Assembly: GCF_008710155.1 (NCBI RefSeq)
Contig: NZ_VYPZ01000001.1
Location: 248,001 to 312,000 of the forward strand
Source of the DNA: Sphingobium limneticum
Lineage (GTDB): Bacteria; Pseudomonadota; Alphaproteobacteria; Sphingomonadales; Sphingomonadaceae
Direction of reading: 5' to 3'
DNA: 64,000 bases
Part shown: positions 7,372 to 16,401 of the stretch, piece after piece
Layout of the letters: each line of letters begins with the position of its first letter
Numbering within the stretch: position 1 is the stretch's first letter
The notes under the pieces: generated by a model
Databases searched by the model: none
What the model was told of the DNA's origin: nothing
What the model saw: only the letters and a program-made list of their open reading frames with translations
Made by a program: the position numbers and the translations under genes

Positions 7372-9243
7372 ATGACCCTGCAATTCGGCATCGCCACCGT
7401 ATCCTTGAGCGGCACGCTGGAGGAGAAACTGCGCGCCGCCGCCGCTGCCGGTTTCGACGGGGTGGAGATTTTCGAGAATGACCTGATCGCCTCGCCACTC
7501 CGCCCTCGCGAAGTGCGGGCGATGCTGGACGATCTCGGCCTTTCCTGCATGCTCTATCAGCCGTTCCGCGATTTCGAGGGGATGCCGGGCGCCATGCGTC
7601 AGCGTGCCTTCGACCGGGCGGCGGCCAAGTTCGACCTGATGGGTGAACTCGGCGCGCGTCACATTCTGGTCTGTTCCAACTGCTCGCCCCATGCGCTGGG
7701 CGAGCGCAACCGCATCGTCGCCGACTTTCAGCAACTGGGCGAACTGGCCGCCACCCACGACATCATCGTGGGCTATGAGGCACTGGCCTGGGGCCGCCAT
7801 GTCTTCGATCATCGCGATGCCTGGTCCATCGTGGAGCAGGTCGATCATCCCAATGTCGGCATCATCCTCGACAGTTTCCATTCCCTCTCGCGCGGTATCC
7901 CCAGCGACAGCATCCGCGCTATTCCCGGCGACAAGATCGCCTTTGTCCAACTAGCCGACGCACCGAAACTGGATATGGACCTGCTCTATTGGAGCCGCCA
8001 TTTCCGCAATTTTCCGGGGCAGGGCGGTCTTGCCGTCGAAGCCTATGTGGCAGAGATATTGGCGACCGGTTATTCAGGTCCGCTCTCGCTCGAAATCTTC
8101 AACGATCGTTTTCGCGGCTGGTCCGCAGATCTGATCGCGGCCGACGGACTACGCTCGCTCCGCCATGTCGAGGATGCGGCGCTGCGTTTGCTCGACCGGC
8201 CGGCCGCCGCACCCACACCGCCGGCCCATGTTCGGCCCGAATTCGTCGAATTTACGGTAGGCGACGAAGATGTTCCCGCGCTGGAGCGCATGTTCGGCTC
8301 GCTCGGCTTCGTCCGCACCGGCATTCATCCGACCAAGGCGGTCAGCCGCTGGCAGGCGGGATCGGTCAATCTGGTCGTCAATGCGCAAGCAGAGGGCTTC
8401 GGCCATGATTTCCGCGTCGCCCATGGCCCGTCCATCTGTGCCGTGGGACTGGTTGTGCCCGATCGCGATGCGGTCGCGGCGCGCGCGGCCCATCTAGGCA
8501 TCCGCACGGTGGACGATGGTGACGCGCCCGGCAATCTCGCCTTCCCTGCATTACGCGGCATCGGCGGCAGTCTGGTCTATCTGATCGGGGCGGACGACGT
8601 CGACGCCATGTGGGACAGTGAATTCACGCCCACCGGCGCCGTCGTCGACGACGCGCCGCTATCCATCGACCATCTCGCCGCGGTCGTGCGGATCGAAGAA
8701 TATCTGTCCTGGCAACTCTATTGGCGCTCGCTGTTCGGCTTGCAGCAAAGTTTCCAGGCCGATGTGATCGATCCGTCGGGACTGGTGCTAAGCCAGCCGC
8801 TGCAATCGGCGGACGGGGCGCTGCGCGTCACGCTCAACGCGTCCGAAGCGCTCGGCACTCTGTCGTCGCGCTTCGTCGAACATAATGTCGGTGGCGGCTA
8901 TCAGCATATTGCGCTCGCTACGCCGGACTTGTTGGCGCGGACGGCAAGCATGGCGCAGGGCGGCGCCGAAATCCTGCCGATCCCGGCCAATTATCATGAT
9001 GACATCGCGGCCCGCTTCGGGCTTGACGATCGGCGGCGCGATGCATTGGCGCAGGCGAACATCTTCTATGATGCAGACGGTAACGGCGGCGACTATCTCC
9101 AACTCTATAGCCGCGCCTTCCACAAACGCTTCTTCTTCGAATTTGTCGAGCGCCACGATTATGAAGGCTATGGCGCGCCCAATGCCAGCATCCGCCTGGC
9201 ATCGCAGGAACGCTATAAATATGCGGCGGTCGATCCGGACTGA
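7372..9243 (+). CDS. quiC: bifunctional 3-dehydroshikimate dehydratase / HPPD-like protein
   Basis: The 623-residue fusion has the QuiC1 architecture. Residues 1-275 form a sugar-isomerase-like TIM barrel that converts 3-dehydroshikimate to protocatechuate; its metal ligands are visible as Glu136 (GYEALAWG), Asp167 (ILDSFH), Gln193 (FVQLAD) and Glu241 (LSLEIFND). Residues 288-615 are a 4-hydroxyphenylpyruvate-dioxygenase-like double VOC domain that keeps an iron-type triad (His434, His512, Glu590). In Pseudomonas homologues the second domain has no settled role. A strong GAAGGAGAGG ribosome site precedes ATG 7372. This enzyme closes the route from quinate/shikimate to protocatechuate; no ring-cleavage gene is present in the window. 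Confidence 0.9.
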   Translation: MTLQFGIATVSLSGTLEEKLRAAAAAGFDGVEIFENDLIASPLRPREVRAMLDDLGLSCMLYQPFRDFEGMPGAMRQRAFDRAAAKFDLMGELGARHILVCSNCSPHALGERNRIVADFQQLGELAATHDIIVGYEALAWGRHVFDHRDAWSIVEQVDHPNVGIILDSFHSLSRGIPSDSIRAIPGDKIAFVQLADAPKLDMDLLYWSRHFRNFPGQGGLAVEAYVAEILATGYSGPLSLEIFNDRFRGWSADLIAADGLRSLRHVEDAALRLLDRPAAAPTPPAHVRPEFVEFTVGDEDVPALERMFGSLGFVRTGIHPTKAVSRWQAGSVNLVVNAQAEGFGHDFRVAHGPSICAVGLVVPDRDAVAARAAHLGIRTVDDGDAPGNLAFPALRGIGGSLVYLIGADDVDAMWDSEFTPTGAVVDDAPLSIDHLAAVVRIEEYLSWQLYWRSLFGLQQSFQADVIDPSGLVLSQPLQSADGALRVTLNASEALGTLSSRFVEHNVGGGYQHIALATPDLLARTASMAQGGAEILPIPANYHDDIAARFGLDDRRRDALAQANIFYDADGNGGDYLQLYSRAFHKRFFFEFVERHDYEGYGAPNASIRLASQERYKYAAVDPD

Positions 9244-9267
9244 TCGCGCGCGACCGGCCTGACAGAC

Positions 9268-9290
9268 GCCGCACCCTCACGGGATGCGGC
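9268..9290. terminator. hairpin between convergent quiC and the mucR-like gene
   Basis: GCCGCACCC (9268-9276) pairs with GGG-A-TGCGGC (9281-9290) across a 4-nt TCAC loop and a one-base bulge. It sits between convergent genes and probably ends transcripts from both sides, although no strong T-run is seen. Confidence 0.55.
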
Positions 9291-9301
9291 GCCTCTTGTC
9301 G

Positions 9302-10078
9302 TCAGGAGGCGGCGTCGGTCGCCTCGGCCTTGATGCCCAGCTTCTTGCGCGGTGCCTTAGGCGCGGCTGGCGCCTTGGTGGCGGCGCTTTTCGCCTTGGC
9401 CGGCTCTGCGGCGGCAGGTGCGGCCTTCGCCGCTACTTCGGCCTTGGGCTTTGCCGCTGCCTTCGCGGCAGGGGCAGCCTTCTTGGCGGCAGGCTTGGGC
9501 GCCGGCGTTTCGGCTACCACCGGCACGCTTGCCGGTGCCGCAGCGGCAGGCTTGGCACTGGCCTTCTTCTTGGGGGCAGGGGCGGCCTTGGTGGCGGCGC
9601 TTTTCGCCTTGGCCGGCGGGGTTGCAGGCTTGGCCTCGGCGGCAGGTGCGGCGGCGGCCGCAGCGGCGACCCGCGCCTGCGTACCGCGCTGGCCCAGGCC
9701 CAGCTTCTGCGCCACGGCGCGGCGCTGGTCCGAATAGGCCTGCGCCACCATCGGATAGCTTTCGGGCAGGCCATAGCGCGCGCGATAGTCGGCCGGGGTC
9801 AGGCCATGGGTGGCCAGATGGCGCTTGAGCGTCTTGTACGGCCGCCCGTCGATCAGGCTCAAAATATGCTCGCGCGATGCGATACTCTTGCGCACGCTCA
9901 CGGCGGGGACATGCTCGACCGTCTCCGGCTCCGCCGGCGCAGTCTCCGCGATCAGTGCGGCGCGGGTCGACTGGATCAATGTGGCCAGATCTTCGCTGGC
10001 GACTGTGTTGTTGGCGACATAGGCGCTCAGCAACTGGACGGTCAGGCTCGTATAATCGGGCTGTTCGGTGTCGGCCAT
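9302..10078 (-). CDS. Ros/MucR-family regulator without zinc ligands, with H1-like tail
   Basis: Residues 1-135 match the Ros/MucR fold: the N-terminal VQLLSAYVANN helix, then YKTLKRHLATHGLTPADYRARYGLPESYPMV in short pieces around residues 81-111. The CxxC pair that normally binds zinc is absent (SREHILSLIDG at 68-78), as in some rhizobial homologues that fold without metal. Residues 137-258 are a long low-complexity tail of Ala, Lys and Pro with repeated AKAKSAATKA units (two clear copies), like histone H1. Usual MucR proteins are about 140-150 residues, so the tail nearly doubles the length. The protein should bind AT-rich promoter DNA, and the tail would add nonspecific affinity, as in a nucleoid protein; that part is inference. 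Confidence 0.8.
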   Translation of the reverse strand: MADTEQPDYTSLTVQLLSAYVANNTVASEDLATLIQSTRAALIAETAPAEPETVEHVPAVSVRKSIASREHILSLIDGRPYKTLKRHLATHGLTPADYRARYGLPESYPMVAQAYSDQRRAVAQKLGLGQRGTQARVAAAAAAAPAAEAKPATPPAKAKSAATKAAPAPKKKASAKPAAAAPASVPVVAETPAPKPAAKKAAPAAKAAAKPKAEVAAKAAPAAAEPAKAKSAATKAPAAPKAPRKKLGIKAEATDAAS

Positions 10079-10240
10079 GATGATATCCTATCCAGATGGT
10101 CGGCCCGTTGAGGTGGGACATGGGAATGGGCCATATGGCTTTGTGCCGTCATCCGGCGCAATTGTCAAAGCGGCATGGAAAAGGCGGGTCGCTGACAAGG
10201 AAGGATGCCGCGCTCTGCTCCAAGATTTTGCAGTGCAACA

Positions 10241-10259
10241 ATTGATCGTTCCGATCAAT
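10241..10259. promoter_or_regulatory. 19-bp inverted repeat upstream of the mucR-like gene
   Basis: The arms ATTGATCG and CGATCAAT are perfect and separated by TTC. The site lies about 165 bp upstream of the mucR-like start and 110 bp past the end of the efflux operon. It could be an operator (self-regulation is common for MucR) or a weak hairpin. I see no gene in the 290-bp gap 10079-10368. Confidence 0.45.
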
Positions 10260-10368
10260 CGTCATGGTTAATCGAAGCATATCATCTTGCGCTTCGAAAA
10301 TGGAGGCGTGGCAATATTGAGGAGGAGGCGGATGGCGACAGGCTTCGCATCGTCCGCCTCCTGTTCGA

Positions 10369-11781
10369 TCAGGCCGGGTCGACCGATCCGCCCAAAGCCT
10401 TGACCAGCGCGATGCTGGCGCGCATTCGCGCAAATTCCGCATTCAGCAGCGCGCTTTGCGCATCGAGCGCATCGGTCTGCGCGGTGACGACTTCCAGATA
10501 GTCCGACGCACCGTCGCGATAGCGGGTGAAGGCAAGGTCGCTCGTCCGCTGCGCCGCCTGTGCCGCGTCGCGCTGATCGACCAGTTGCACCGACAGGTGA
10601 CGCAGTGCAGCGATACCGTCCTCCACGTCGCGAAAGGCGCCCAGCACCGTGGCGCGATAGCTGGCGGCCTGCTCATCATACTCCGCACGCGATAATTTGA
10701 CCTGCGCCTTGCGCCGGCCGCCGTCGAACAGGGTCAGCGCCGCCGCCAGCGGCCCCAGGCCCCAGACGCTATTGGGCGTGGACAGTAATTGGCCGTGCGT
10801 GGTCTGCCACCCGCCGCTCAGTCCCAGCGTCAACGATGGAAAGAAAGCCGCGCGCGCCACGCCGATCCGGGCGTTCATGGCGAACATGCGCCGCTCGGCC
10901 GCCGCGACATCGGGCCGACGCTGCAACAGCGCGGATGGTGCCCCCGTCGGCACTGCGGGCGCCTTGAGCGCCTGAACCTGCGGCGCGATCGCAAAGCCGG
11001 ATGCCACGGCACCGGTCAGCGCTGCCAGTTCATGTTCGGTCGCCGCCCGCTCATTGGCGACCGCCGAAATCCGAGCCTTGGCATTGCTCAGCGTCGTACG
11101 CGCGCGATTGACGTCGATCCCCGACGCGATGCCGCCTTCATGGCGCGTGTCGGTCAACCGATAGGCGCGATCGAACGCCTCGACCGTGCGATGCAGCAGG
11201 TCAGCCTGCGCATCCAGCCCGCGCAATCGTGCATAGGCATCGGCCACCGACGCCTGAAGGCTGAGGCGCGCTGCGGCCAGATCGGCTTCGCTTGCCTGCG
11301 CGTCGGCGTTCGCGGCCTTCACGCTGTTGCGGATGCGCCCCCACAAATCCAGCTCATAATCCAGCGTCGCGCCGACCGAATAGTCATTATAGGTCTGCGC
11401 ATTGCCATTGCCCTGGAACCGGTTGCCGGACACGCGCCGGCGACTGCCATCTGCGCCCACGCCCACGGTCGGGATCAGGTCCGATGTTTCGACCCGCGCC
11501 ACGGCGCGCGCCTGATCGTAGCGCGCCAGCGCCGCCGCCAAGGTTGGACTGGCGGCCTCGGCGCGTGTCTCCAGATCGTCGAGCACCGGATCGCCGAACG
11601 CGCTCCACCACGCACCGCGTGGCGCGACGTCCATCGGCGTCGCCTGGGTCCAGCCCTCCATTTCCTTGTAGCTTTCGGGCGCGGCGATCTGCGGTGGCTG
11701 ATAGGCCGGCGCCATCGAACAGGCGCCCAGCAGACTCAGCCCCAAGGCCGGCAGCGCCCGCTGCACCATCTTACCCCGCAT
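10369..11781 (-). CDS. RND efflux outer-membrane lipoprotein (NodT/OprM family)
   Basis: The 470-residue protein has a lipoprotein signal ending in LLGAC, then the duplicated outer-membrane-factor fold (WWSAFGDPVLDDLE, an early PTLAAALARYDQARA helix, YDQARA/AEYDEQAAS repeats). It forms the trimeric outer-membrane channel of the tripartite pump. Its start overlaps the end of the adaptor gene; the alternative ATG at 11769 follows the adaptor stop by one base and has GGGG just before it, so the true start may be either. It is the last gene of the pump operon. Confidence 0.9.
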   Translation of the reverse strand: MRGKMVQRALPALGLSLLGACSMAPAYQPPQIAAPESYKEMEGWTQATPMDVAPRGAWWSAFGDPVLDDLETRAEAASPTLAAALARYDQARAVARVETSDLIPTVGVGADGSRRRVSGNRFQGNGNAQTYNDYSVGATLDYELDLWGRIRNSVKAANADAQASEADLAAARLSLQASVADAYARLRGLDAQADLLHRTVEAFDRAYRLTDTRHEGGIASGIDVNRARTTLSNAKARISAVANERAATEHELAALTGAVASGFAIAPQVQALKAPAVPTGAPSALLQRRPDVAAAERRMFAMNARIGVARAAFFPSLTLGLSGGWQTTHGQLLSTPNSVWGLGPLAAALTLFDGGRRKAQVKLSRAEYDEQAASYRATVLGAFRDVEDGIAALRHLSVQLVDQRDAAQAAQRTSDLAFTRYRDGASDYLEVVTAQTDALDAQSALLNAEFARMRASIALVKALGGSVDPA

Positions 11782-12964
11782 GCGCCGTGCCCTTGCCGCC
11801 CGACGCGACGCTCACCTTGTCGCCCGACTGGATCGAATCCGGTGGGGAATCGATCACCTTGTCGCCTGGCCTGATCGCGCCGGAAATCAGCACGGTCGCG
11901 CCTTCGTCGCGGGTGATGGTGACGGGGCGTACGGTCACGCGATTGTCGCTGCCGACCACCGCGACGGTCGGACCGTCATTGCCATAGAGAATGGCGCTGC
12001 CCGGCAGGGACATGCCATTGCCGCCACCTTGTCCGACATTGAAGCTGACCTGCGCAAAGGCGCCCGGCTTCAATGCCCGATCGGGATTTTCGGCCTGCAA
12101 CTGCACCAGAACCGCGCCCGATTGCGCATCGACTGCGCCGGCACTGCTGGTCAGCGTGGCGGTGAACGTCCGGCCCGGATATTCGGGCAGCATCAGCGTG
12201 GCGGCCATGCCCGGCTTCACCTGCGCCGAATAGCCCTGCGGCACGCGGACATAGATGCGCATGCGATGCACGTCGGACACGGTGAAGAGCGGCTGCGACG
12301 CGGCATTGCCCGCCACCACCAGCGCACCGATCTGCGCCGCGCGGCTGGTCACGACCCCATCGAAGGGCGCGGCCAGTCGGGTAAAGCCCTGCAACGCACG
12401 CAGCCGCTTCACATTGGCCATTGCCGCGTTGGTGACCGCCGATCGCGCGGCCAGATCGCCATTCTTCTCGTCCGATTCCTGTTTGGATACGGCATCCTTG
12501 GCCAGCATCACGGCCCAGCGCTTGGCCGTCGTTTCGGCAAGGCGTTGCTGGGCCAGCGCGGTCTGATAATCGGCCTGCGCGGCGGCCAGCTGCTGGTCGA
12601 CTTCCGGCGCGTCCAGCACGGCCAGCGACTGTCCGGCCCGCACATTGTCGCCGATATCGGCCAGCCACCGGCTGACATAGCCATTGGTCCGGGCATAGAT
12701 GGCCGCGCTGTTATAGGCCTGGACATTGCCCGGCAGCACCAGCGCGCCGCCCTTGCCATCCTGCTTGGGCGATACGACCGCGACGGAGGGAATGGCCGCC
12801 TTTTCCGCCGTGCCGCGCAACTCGTTGGTTGCGCTGATCCGGGTCGCCACGCCAAAGCCCACGACGGCGATGGCGATCACGGCGGCGCCGATGCCCACGC
12901 GCTTGAGCGTTCGGCTGTCCGGGCCGGTGACGGGCTGATTCTGTTCCGGGGTGATATCAGACAT
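11771..12964 (-). CDS. RND efflux periplasmic adaptor (HlyD/MFP family)
   Basis: The 397-residue protein has one N-terminal membrane segment (VGIGAAVIAIAVVGFGV, about residues 27-43) and then the lipoyl/coiled-coil/beta-barrel order of membrane fusion proteins: NSAAIYARTNGYVSRWLADIGD in the first half-lipoyl domain, a helical hairpin at roughly 110-180, LAAPFDGVVTSR in the second half-lipoyl, then barrel strands. It couples the inner-membrane pump to the outer-membrane channel. It overlaps the pump gene by 8 nt and the channel gene by 11 nt, so all three should be co-translated. Confidence 0.92.
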   Translation of the reverse strand: MSDITPEQNQPVTGPDSRTLKRVGIGAAVIAIAVVGFGVATRISATNELRGTAEKAAIPSVAVVSPKQDGKGGALVLPGNVQAYNSAAIYARTNGYVSRWLADIGDNVRAGQSLAVLDAPEVDQQLAAAQADYQTALAQQRLAETTAKRWAVMLAKDAVSKQESDEKNGDLAARSAVTNAAMANVKRLRALQGFTRLAAPFDGVVTSRAAQIGALVVAGNAASQPLFTVSDVHRMRIYVRVPQGYSAQVKPGMAATLMLPEYPGRTFTATLTSSAGAVDAQSGAVLVQLQAENPDRALKPGAFAQVSFNVGQGGGNGMSLPGSAILYGNDGPTVAVVGSDNRVTVRPVTITRDEGATVLISGAIRPGDKVIDSPPDSIQSGDKVSVASGGKGTAHAG

Positions 12965-15900
12965 GGCTGGGCTGCATTTCCATCTGGGGGTCGGCGGCCT
13001 TGTGGCGGCGGTGGACGAAGCTGAAGATGACGGGGACGAAGAAGAGGGTGGCGATGGTGGCGCAGACCAGACCGCCGATCACCGCGCGGCCCAGCGGCGC
13101 ATTCTGCTCGCCGCCTTCGCCCAGGCCCAGCGCCATCGGACCCATGCCGATGATCATGGCCAATGCGGTCATCAGCACCGGGCGGAAACGGACCATGCCC
13201 GCCTCCATCGCGGCGGCGGTCGCGTCGCCCAGTTCGGCCAGCTTCTCTCGCGCGAAGCTGACGACCAGGATCGAGTTGGCGGTCGCGACGCCCATGCACA
13301 TGATCGCGCCGGTCAGCGCCGGGACCGACAAGGTGGTACCGGTCACGAACAGCATCCACACGATGCCGGCCAGCGCCGCGGGCAGGGCGGTGATGATGAC
13401 GAAGGGATCGACCCAGCTCTGGAAATTGACGACGATCAACAGGTAGATCAGCACGATCGCGCCGGCCAGGCCAAAGCCCAGACCCGAAAAGGCGGTGTTC
13501 ATCGTCGCATATTGGCCGCGCATGGTGATGGTCGCGCCCTTGGGCTCTTCCTTCTCCAGCGATTTGATGGCGGCGTTGATGTCGCCCGCCACCGCACCCA
13601 GGTCGCGGCTCTGTACCGTGGCATAGATGTCCAGCACCGGCGCGATATTATAATGCGACACCACCGGCACCGTGTTCGACCGCTCGATCGTGGCAAGGCC
13701 GCCCAAAGGCTGCACCGCGCCATTCGATCCCGCCGCGGCGGACACCGGCACGTTGGACAGGTCGCTGATCGACCCGACCAGATATTCGGGCGCCTGCGCC
13801 ACGACCGGATAGGACACGCCCGTCTTGGGATCGACGAAGAAGACGGGCGCGGTCTGCGCGGTGCCCGCCAGCGAACTGGCCAGGCTGGTCGTCACGTCAC
13901 GCTCGGTCAGGCCATATTGGCCCGCCCGGCTGCGATCGACATCGACGTCCAGCTGCGGCGATCGGCCCGGCTGCTGGATGCGCGCATCGGCAAGCCCCGG
14001 AATGGTCGCGACCTTCGCCAGCAGCTTTTGCGCATAGGCGCGGTTGGCGGCGGCATTCTTGCCGGAAATCTGAATGTCGATCGGGGCCGGCGCGCCGAAA
14101 TTCAAGATCTGGCTGGTGATGTCGGCCGGCAGGAAGGCGAAATTGGTGCCGGGGAAGCGGCGGGGCAGTTCCTCGCGCAGCTTGCCGACGATCTCGTCGG
14201 TCGGGCGATGGCCATGCTTCAGGGCGATCATCATGTCGCCATCCTGCGGGCCGATCGTGCCGCTATTATTATAGACCGTGTTGATGGAGCTGACCGGCAG
14301 GCCGATATTGTCGGTGATCGACGCCAGTTCCCCGGCCGGCACCATATCCTTGACCGCGGCGGAAATCCGCTCGAACCGTGCCGCCGTATCCTCGATCCGG
14401 CTGCCCACCGGCACGCGGATATGCATGGCGATCTGCCCTGAATCCACCGCCGGGAAGAAATTGCTGCCCAGCAGCGGGAGCAGGCCGAAGGACAGGATCA
14501 CCACAGCCATGAAGCCCAGCAGGAAGGGCTTGCGCGCATTCAATGCGCCGCGCAGCAGCCCGACATAGCTGTCACGGACCGTCTCGAACCGCCTTTCGAA
14601 GCCGCGCTGGAACCGCACGAGCGGATTACGCGACTGCGCATCGCCCGACATATGGGCGTCGCCATGCTCGACATGGGGTTTGAGCAGATACATGGCCATC
14701 GTCGGCACCAGCGTGCGCGACAGGATGAAGGACGCGATCATCGCGAACACCACCGACAGCGCCATCGGCACGAACAGGAAGCCCGCAACGCCCGGCAGGA
14801 AGAACATCGGCACGAACACGATACAGATGCACAGCAGCGACACGAAAGCCGGCGTCACGATCTGCGCCGCGCCGTCCAGGATGGATTCCACCACCCCCTT
14901 GCCCTGTTCCAGATGCCAGTTGATATTCTCGATCGTCACCGTCGCGTCGTCGACCAGGATGCCGACCGCCAGCGCCAACCCGCCCAGCGTCATGACGTTC
15001 AGCGTCTGGCCGAACATCGCCAGCGCCGCCACCGCCGCTAGAATGGCGAGCGGAATGGACAGTGCGATGATGACCGTCGACCGCCAGCTGCCCAGGAACA
15101 GCAGGATCATCAGCGACGTCAGCGCCGCTGCCAGCGCGCCTTCGTGGATCACGCCCTCGACCGCAGCCTTCACGAACAGCGACTGGTCGCCGATCACCAG
15201 GATCTTCAGATTGTCGGGCAATGTGGCACTGATCTTGGGCAGCGCTTCCTTCACGCCGTCGACGATCGCCAGCGTCGATGTCGCGCCATTTTTCAGCGCG
15301 GTCAGCAGCGCCGACCGGCGTCCTTCGACATGCACCACATTGGTCTGCGGCCCGCTGCCGTCGCGGACATAGGCGATATCGCGCATGTAGATGGTCGCGC
15401 CGTTCACTACCTTGACCGGCAGGTCGTTCAGCGCCTCGATCGTGCCGGGCGCGTTGTTCAGGCGCACGCTATACTGGGTCGCGCCGATCTTCACGAAGCC
15501 GGCGGGATTGATCTGGTTCTGCGCGGCGATCGCGGTGCCGACATCCTGCGCGGTCAGTCCCTTGGACTGGAGGGCGACCGGATTGAGGTCGATCTGGATC
15601 TGCCGCTGCTTGCCGCCCGACGGGAAGGGCATGGCAAGGCCGGGAATGGTGACGAGGGACGGCCGGATCTGATTCTGGCCGAGGTCGAACAATTGCTGTT
15701 CGGACAGGCCCTGACCGGACAAGGCCAGTTGCAGGATCGGTACCGTCGACGCGCTATAGTTCAGGATCAGCGGCGGCGTGACGCCCGGCGGCATCTGGCG
15801 CAACACCGTCTGCGATACCGACGTCACCTGCGCAGTGGCGGTGCGGATGTCGGCGCCGGGCTGGAAATAGATTTTCACCACGCCGATGCCCTGCATCGAC

Positions 15901-16154
15901 TGGCTTTCGATATGTTCGATATCGTTGACGGTGGTGGTCAGCACCCGCTCATAGGGGGTGACGATGCGGTTCGCCATGTCTTCGGGCGGCAGGCCGGCAT
16001 ATTGCCAGGCCACGGCGATCACCGGGATGCGGATATTGGGGAAGATATCGACCGGGGTGCGCACCGCTGCCATGATGCCGACGATCGCGATCAGGATCGC
16101 CATGACGATGAAGGTCAACGGCCTGTGCAGCGCAACCTTGACGATACCGATCAA
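12957..16154 (-). CDS. RND efflux transporter permease (AcrB/MexF-like)
   Basis: The 1065-residue protein has full RND architecture: twelve transmembrane helices in two halves and two large periplasmic loops. The N-terminus has TPVDIFPNIRIPVIAVAWQY and the proton-relay helix has ILVDDATVTIEN, with the twin Asp seen in AcrB-type pumps. The start is a TTG with GGGAG eight or so bases upstream. The lack of a nearby TolC beyond the NodT-type protein and the small-molecule efflux style suggest drug, solvent or aromatic efflux; the substrate is unknown. The operon is read leftward, divergent from a LysR gene that probably controls it. Confidence 0.93.
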   Translation of the reverse strand: MIGIVKVALHRPLTFIVMAILIAIVGIMAAVRTPVDIFPNIRIPVIAVAWQYAGLPPEDMANRIVTPYERVLTTTVNDIEHIESQSMQGIGVVKIYFQPGADIRTATAQVTSVSQTVLRQMPPGVTPPLILNYSASTVPILQLALSGQGLSEQQLFDLGQNQIRPSLVTIPGLAMPFPSGGKQRQIQIDLNPVALQSKGLTAQDVGTAIAAQNQINPAGFVKIGATQYSVRLNNAPGTIEALNDLPVKVVNGATIYMRDIAYVRDGSGPQTNVVHVEGRRSALLTALKNGATSTLAIVDGVKEALPKISATLPDNLKILVIGDQSLFVKAAVEGVIHEGALAAALTSLMILLFLGSWRSTVIIALSIPLAILAAVAALAMFGQTLNVMTLGGLALAVGILVDDATVTIENINWHLEQGKGVVESILDGAAQIVTPAFVSLLCICIVFVPMFFLPGVAGFLFVPMALSVVFAMIASFILSRTLVPTMAMYLLKPHVEHGDAHMSGDAQSRNPLVRFQRGFERRFETVRDSYVGLLRGALNARKPFLLGFMAVVILSFGLLPLLGSNFFPAVDSGQIAMHIRVPVGSRIEDTAARFERISAAVKDMVPAGELASITDNIGLPVSSINTVYNNSGTIGPQDGDMMIALKHGHRPTDEIVGKLREELPRRFPGTNFAFLPADITSQILNFGAPAPIDIQISGKNAAANRAYAQKLLAKVATIPGLADARIQQPGRSPQLDVDVDRSRAGQYGLTERDVTTSLASSLAGTAQTAPVFFVDPKTGVSYPVVAQAPEYLVGSISDLSNVPVSAAAGSNGAVQPLGGLATIERSNTVPVVSHYNIAPVLDIYATVQSRDLGAVAGDINAAIKSLEKEEPKGATITMRGQYATMNTAFSGLGFGLAGAIVLIYLLIVVNFQSWVDPFVIITALPAALAGIVWMLFVTGTTLSVPALTGAIMCMGVATANSILVVSFAREKLAELGDATAAAMEAGMVRFRPVLMTALAMIIGMGPMALGLGEGGEQNAPLGRAVIGGLVCATIATLFFVPVIFSFVHRRHKAADPQMEMQPSHV

Positions 16155-16358
16155 ACCAGGACTCCCGCACGCATCACGCCGGCCCGAACCGCCGGTAGTG
16201 AATATTCGCCTCTCCGTTCAATCATGGCCGCAATGGAGAACAACGCATCGAGCCGGTGGACCCGCTATCTCCTGCGTCATGCTTTGCGAAGGCGCCCATT
16301 ATGGTTTCAAAACGCCACCCTTGGCAGGCGCTATGGGCAGTTGTCTATTTCGTGTCCA

Positions 16359-16383
16359 ATATCTAATAAAGCATGATTGATAT
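16359..16383. promoter_or_regulatory. LysR-type binding site between the efflux operon and lysR
   Basis: The interrupted dyad ATATC-T-AAT ... ATT-GATAT (arms 16359-16367 and 16376-16383) fits the T-N11-A pattern of LysR sites. It lies 19 bp before the LysR start and in the 247-bp divergent gap, the usual place for autoregulation plus control of the neighbour. Confidence 0.55.
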
Positions 16384-16401
16384 CTATGGCGACCTGATCC
16401 G

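Noticed and set aside
12951-14441. Long open frame on the plus strand opposite the RND pump gene
   Set aside because: It is a high-GC shadow of the pump gene with His/Arg-rich composition and no domain.
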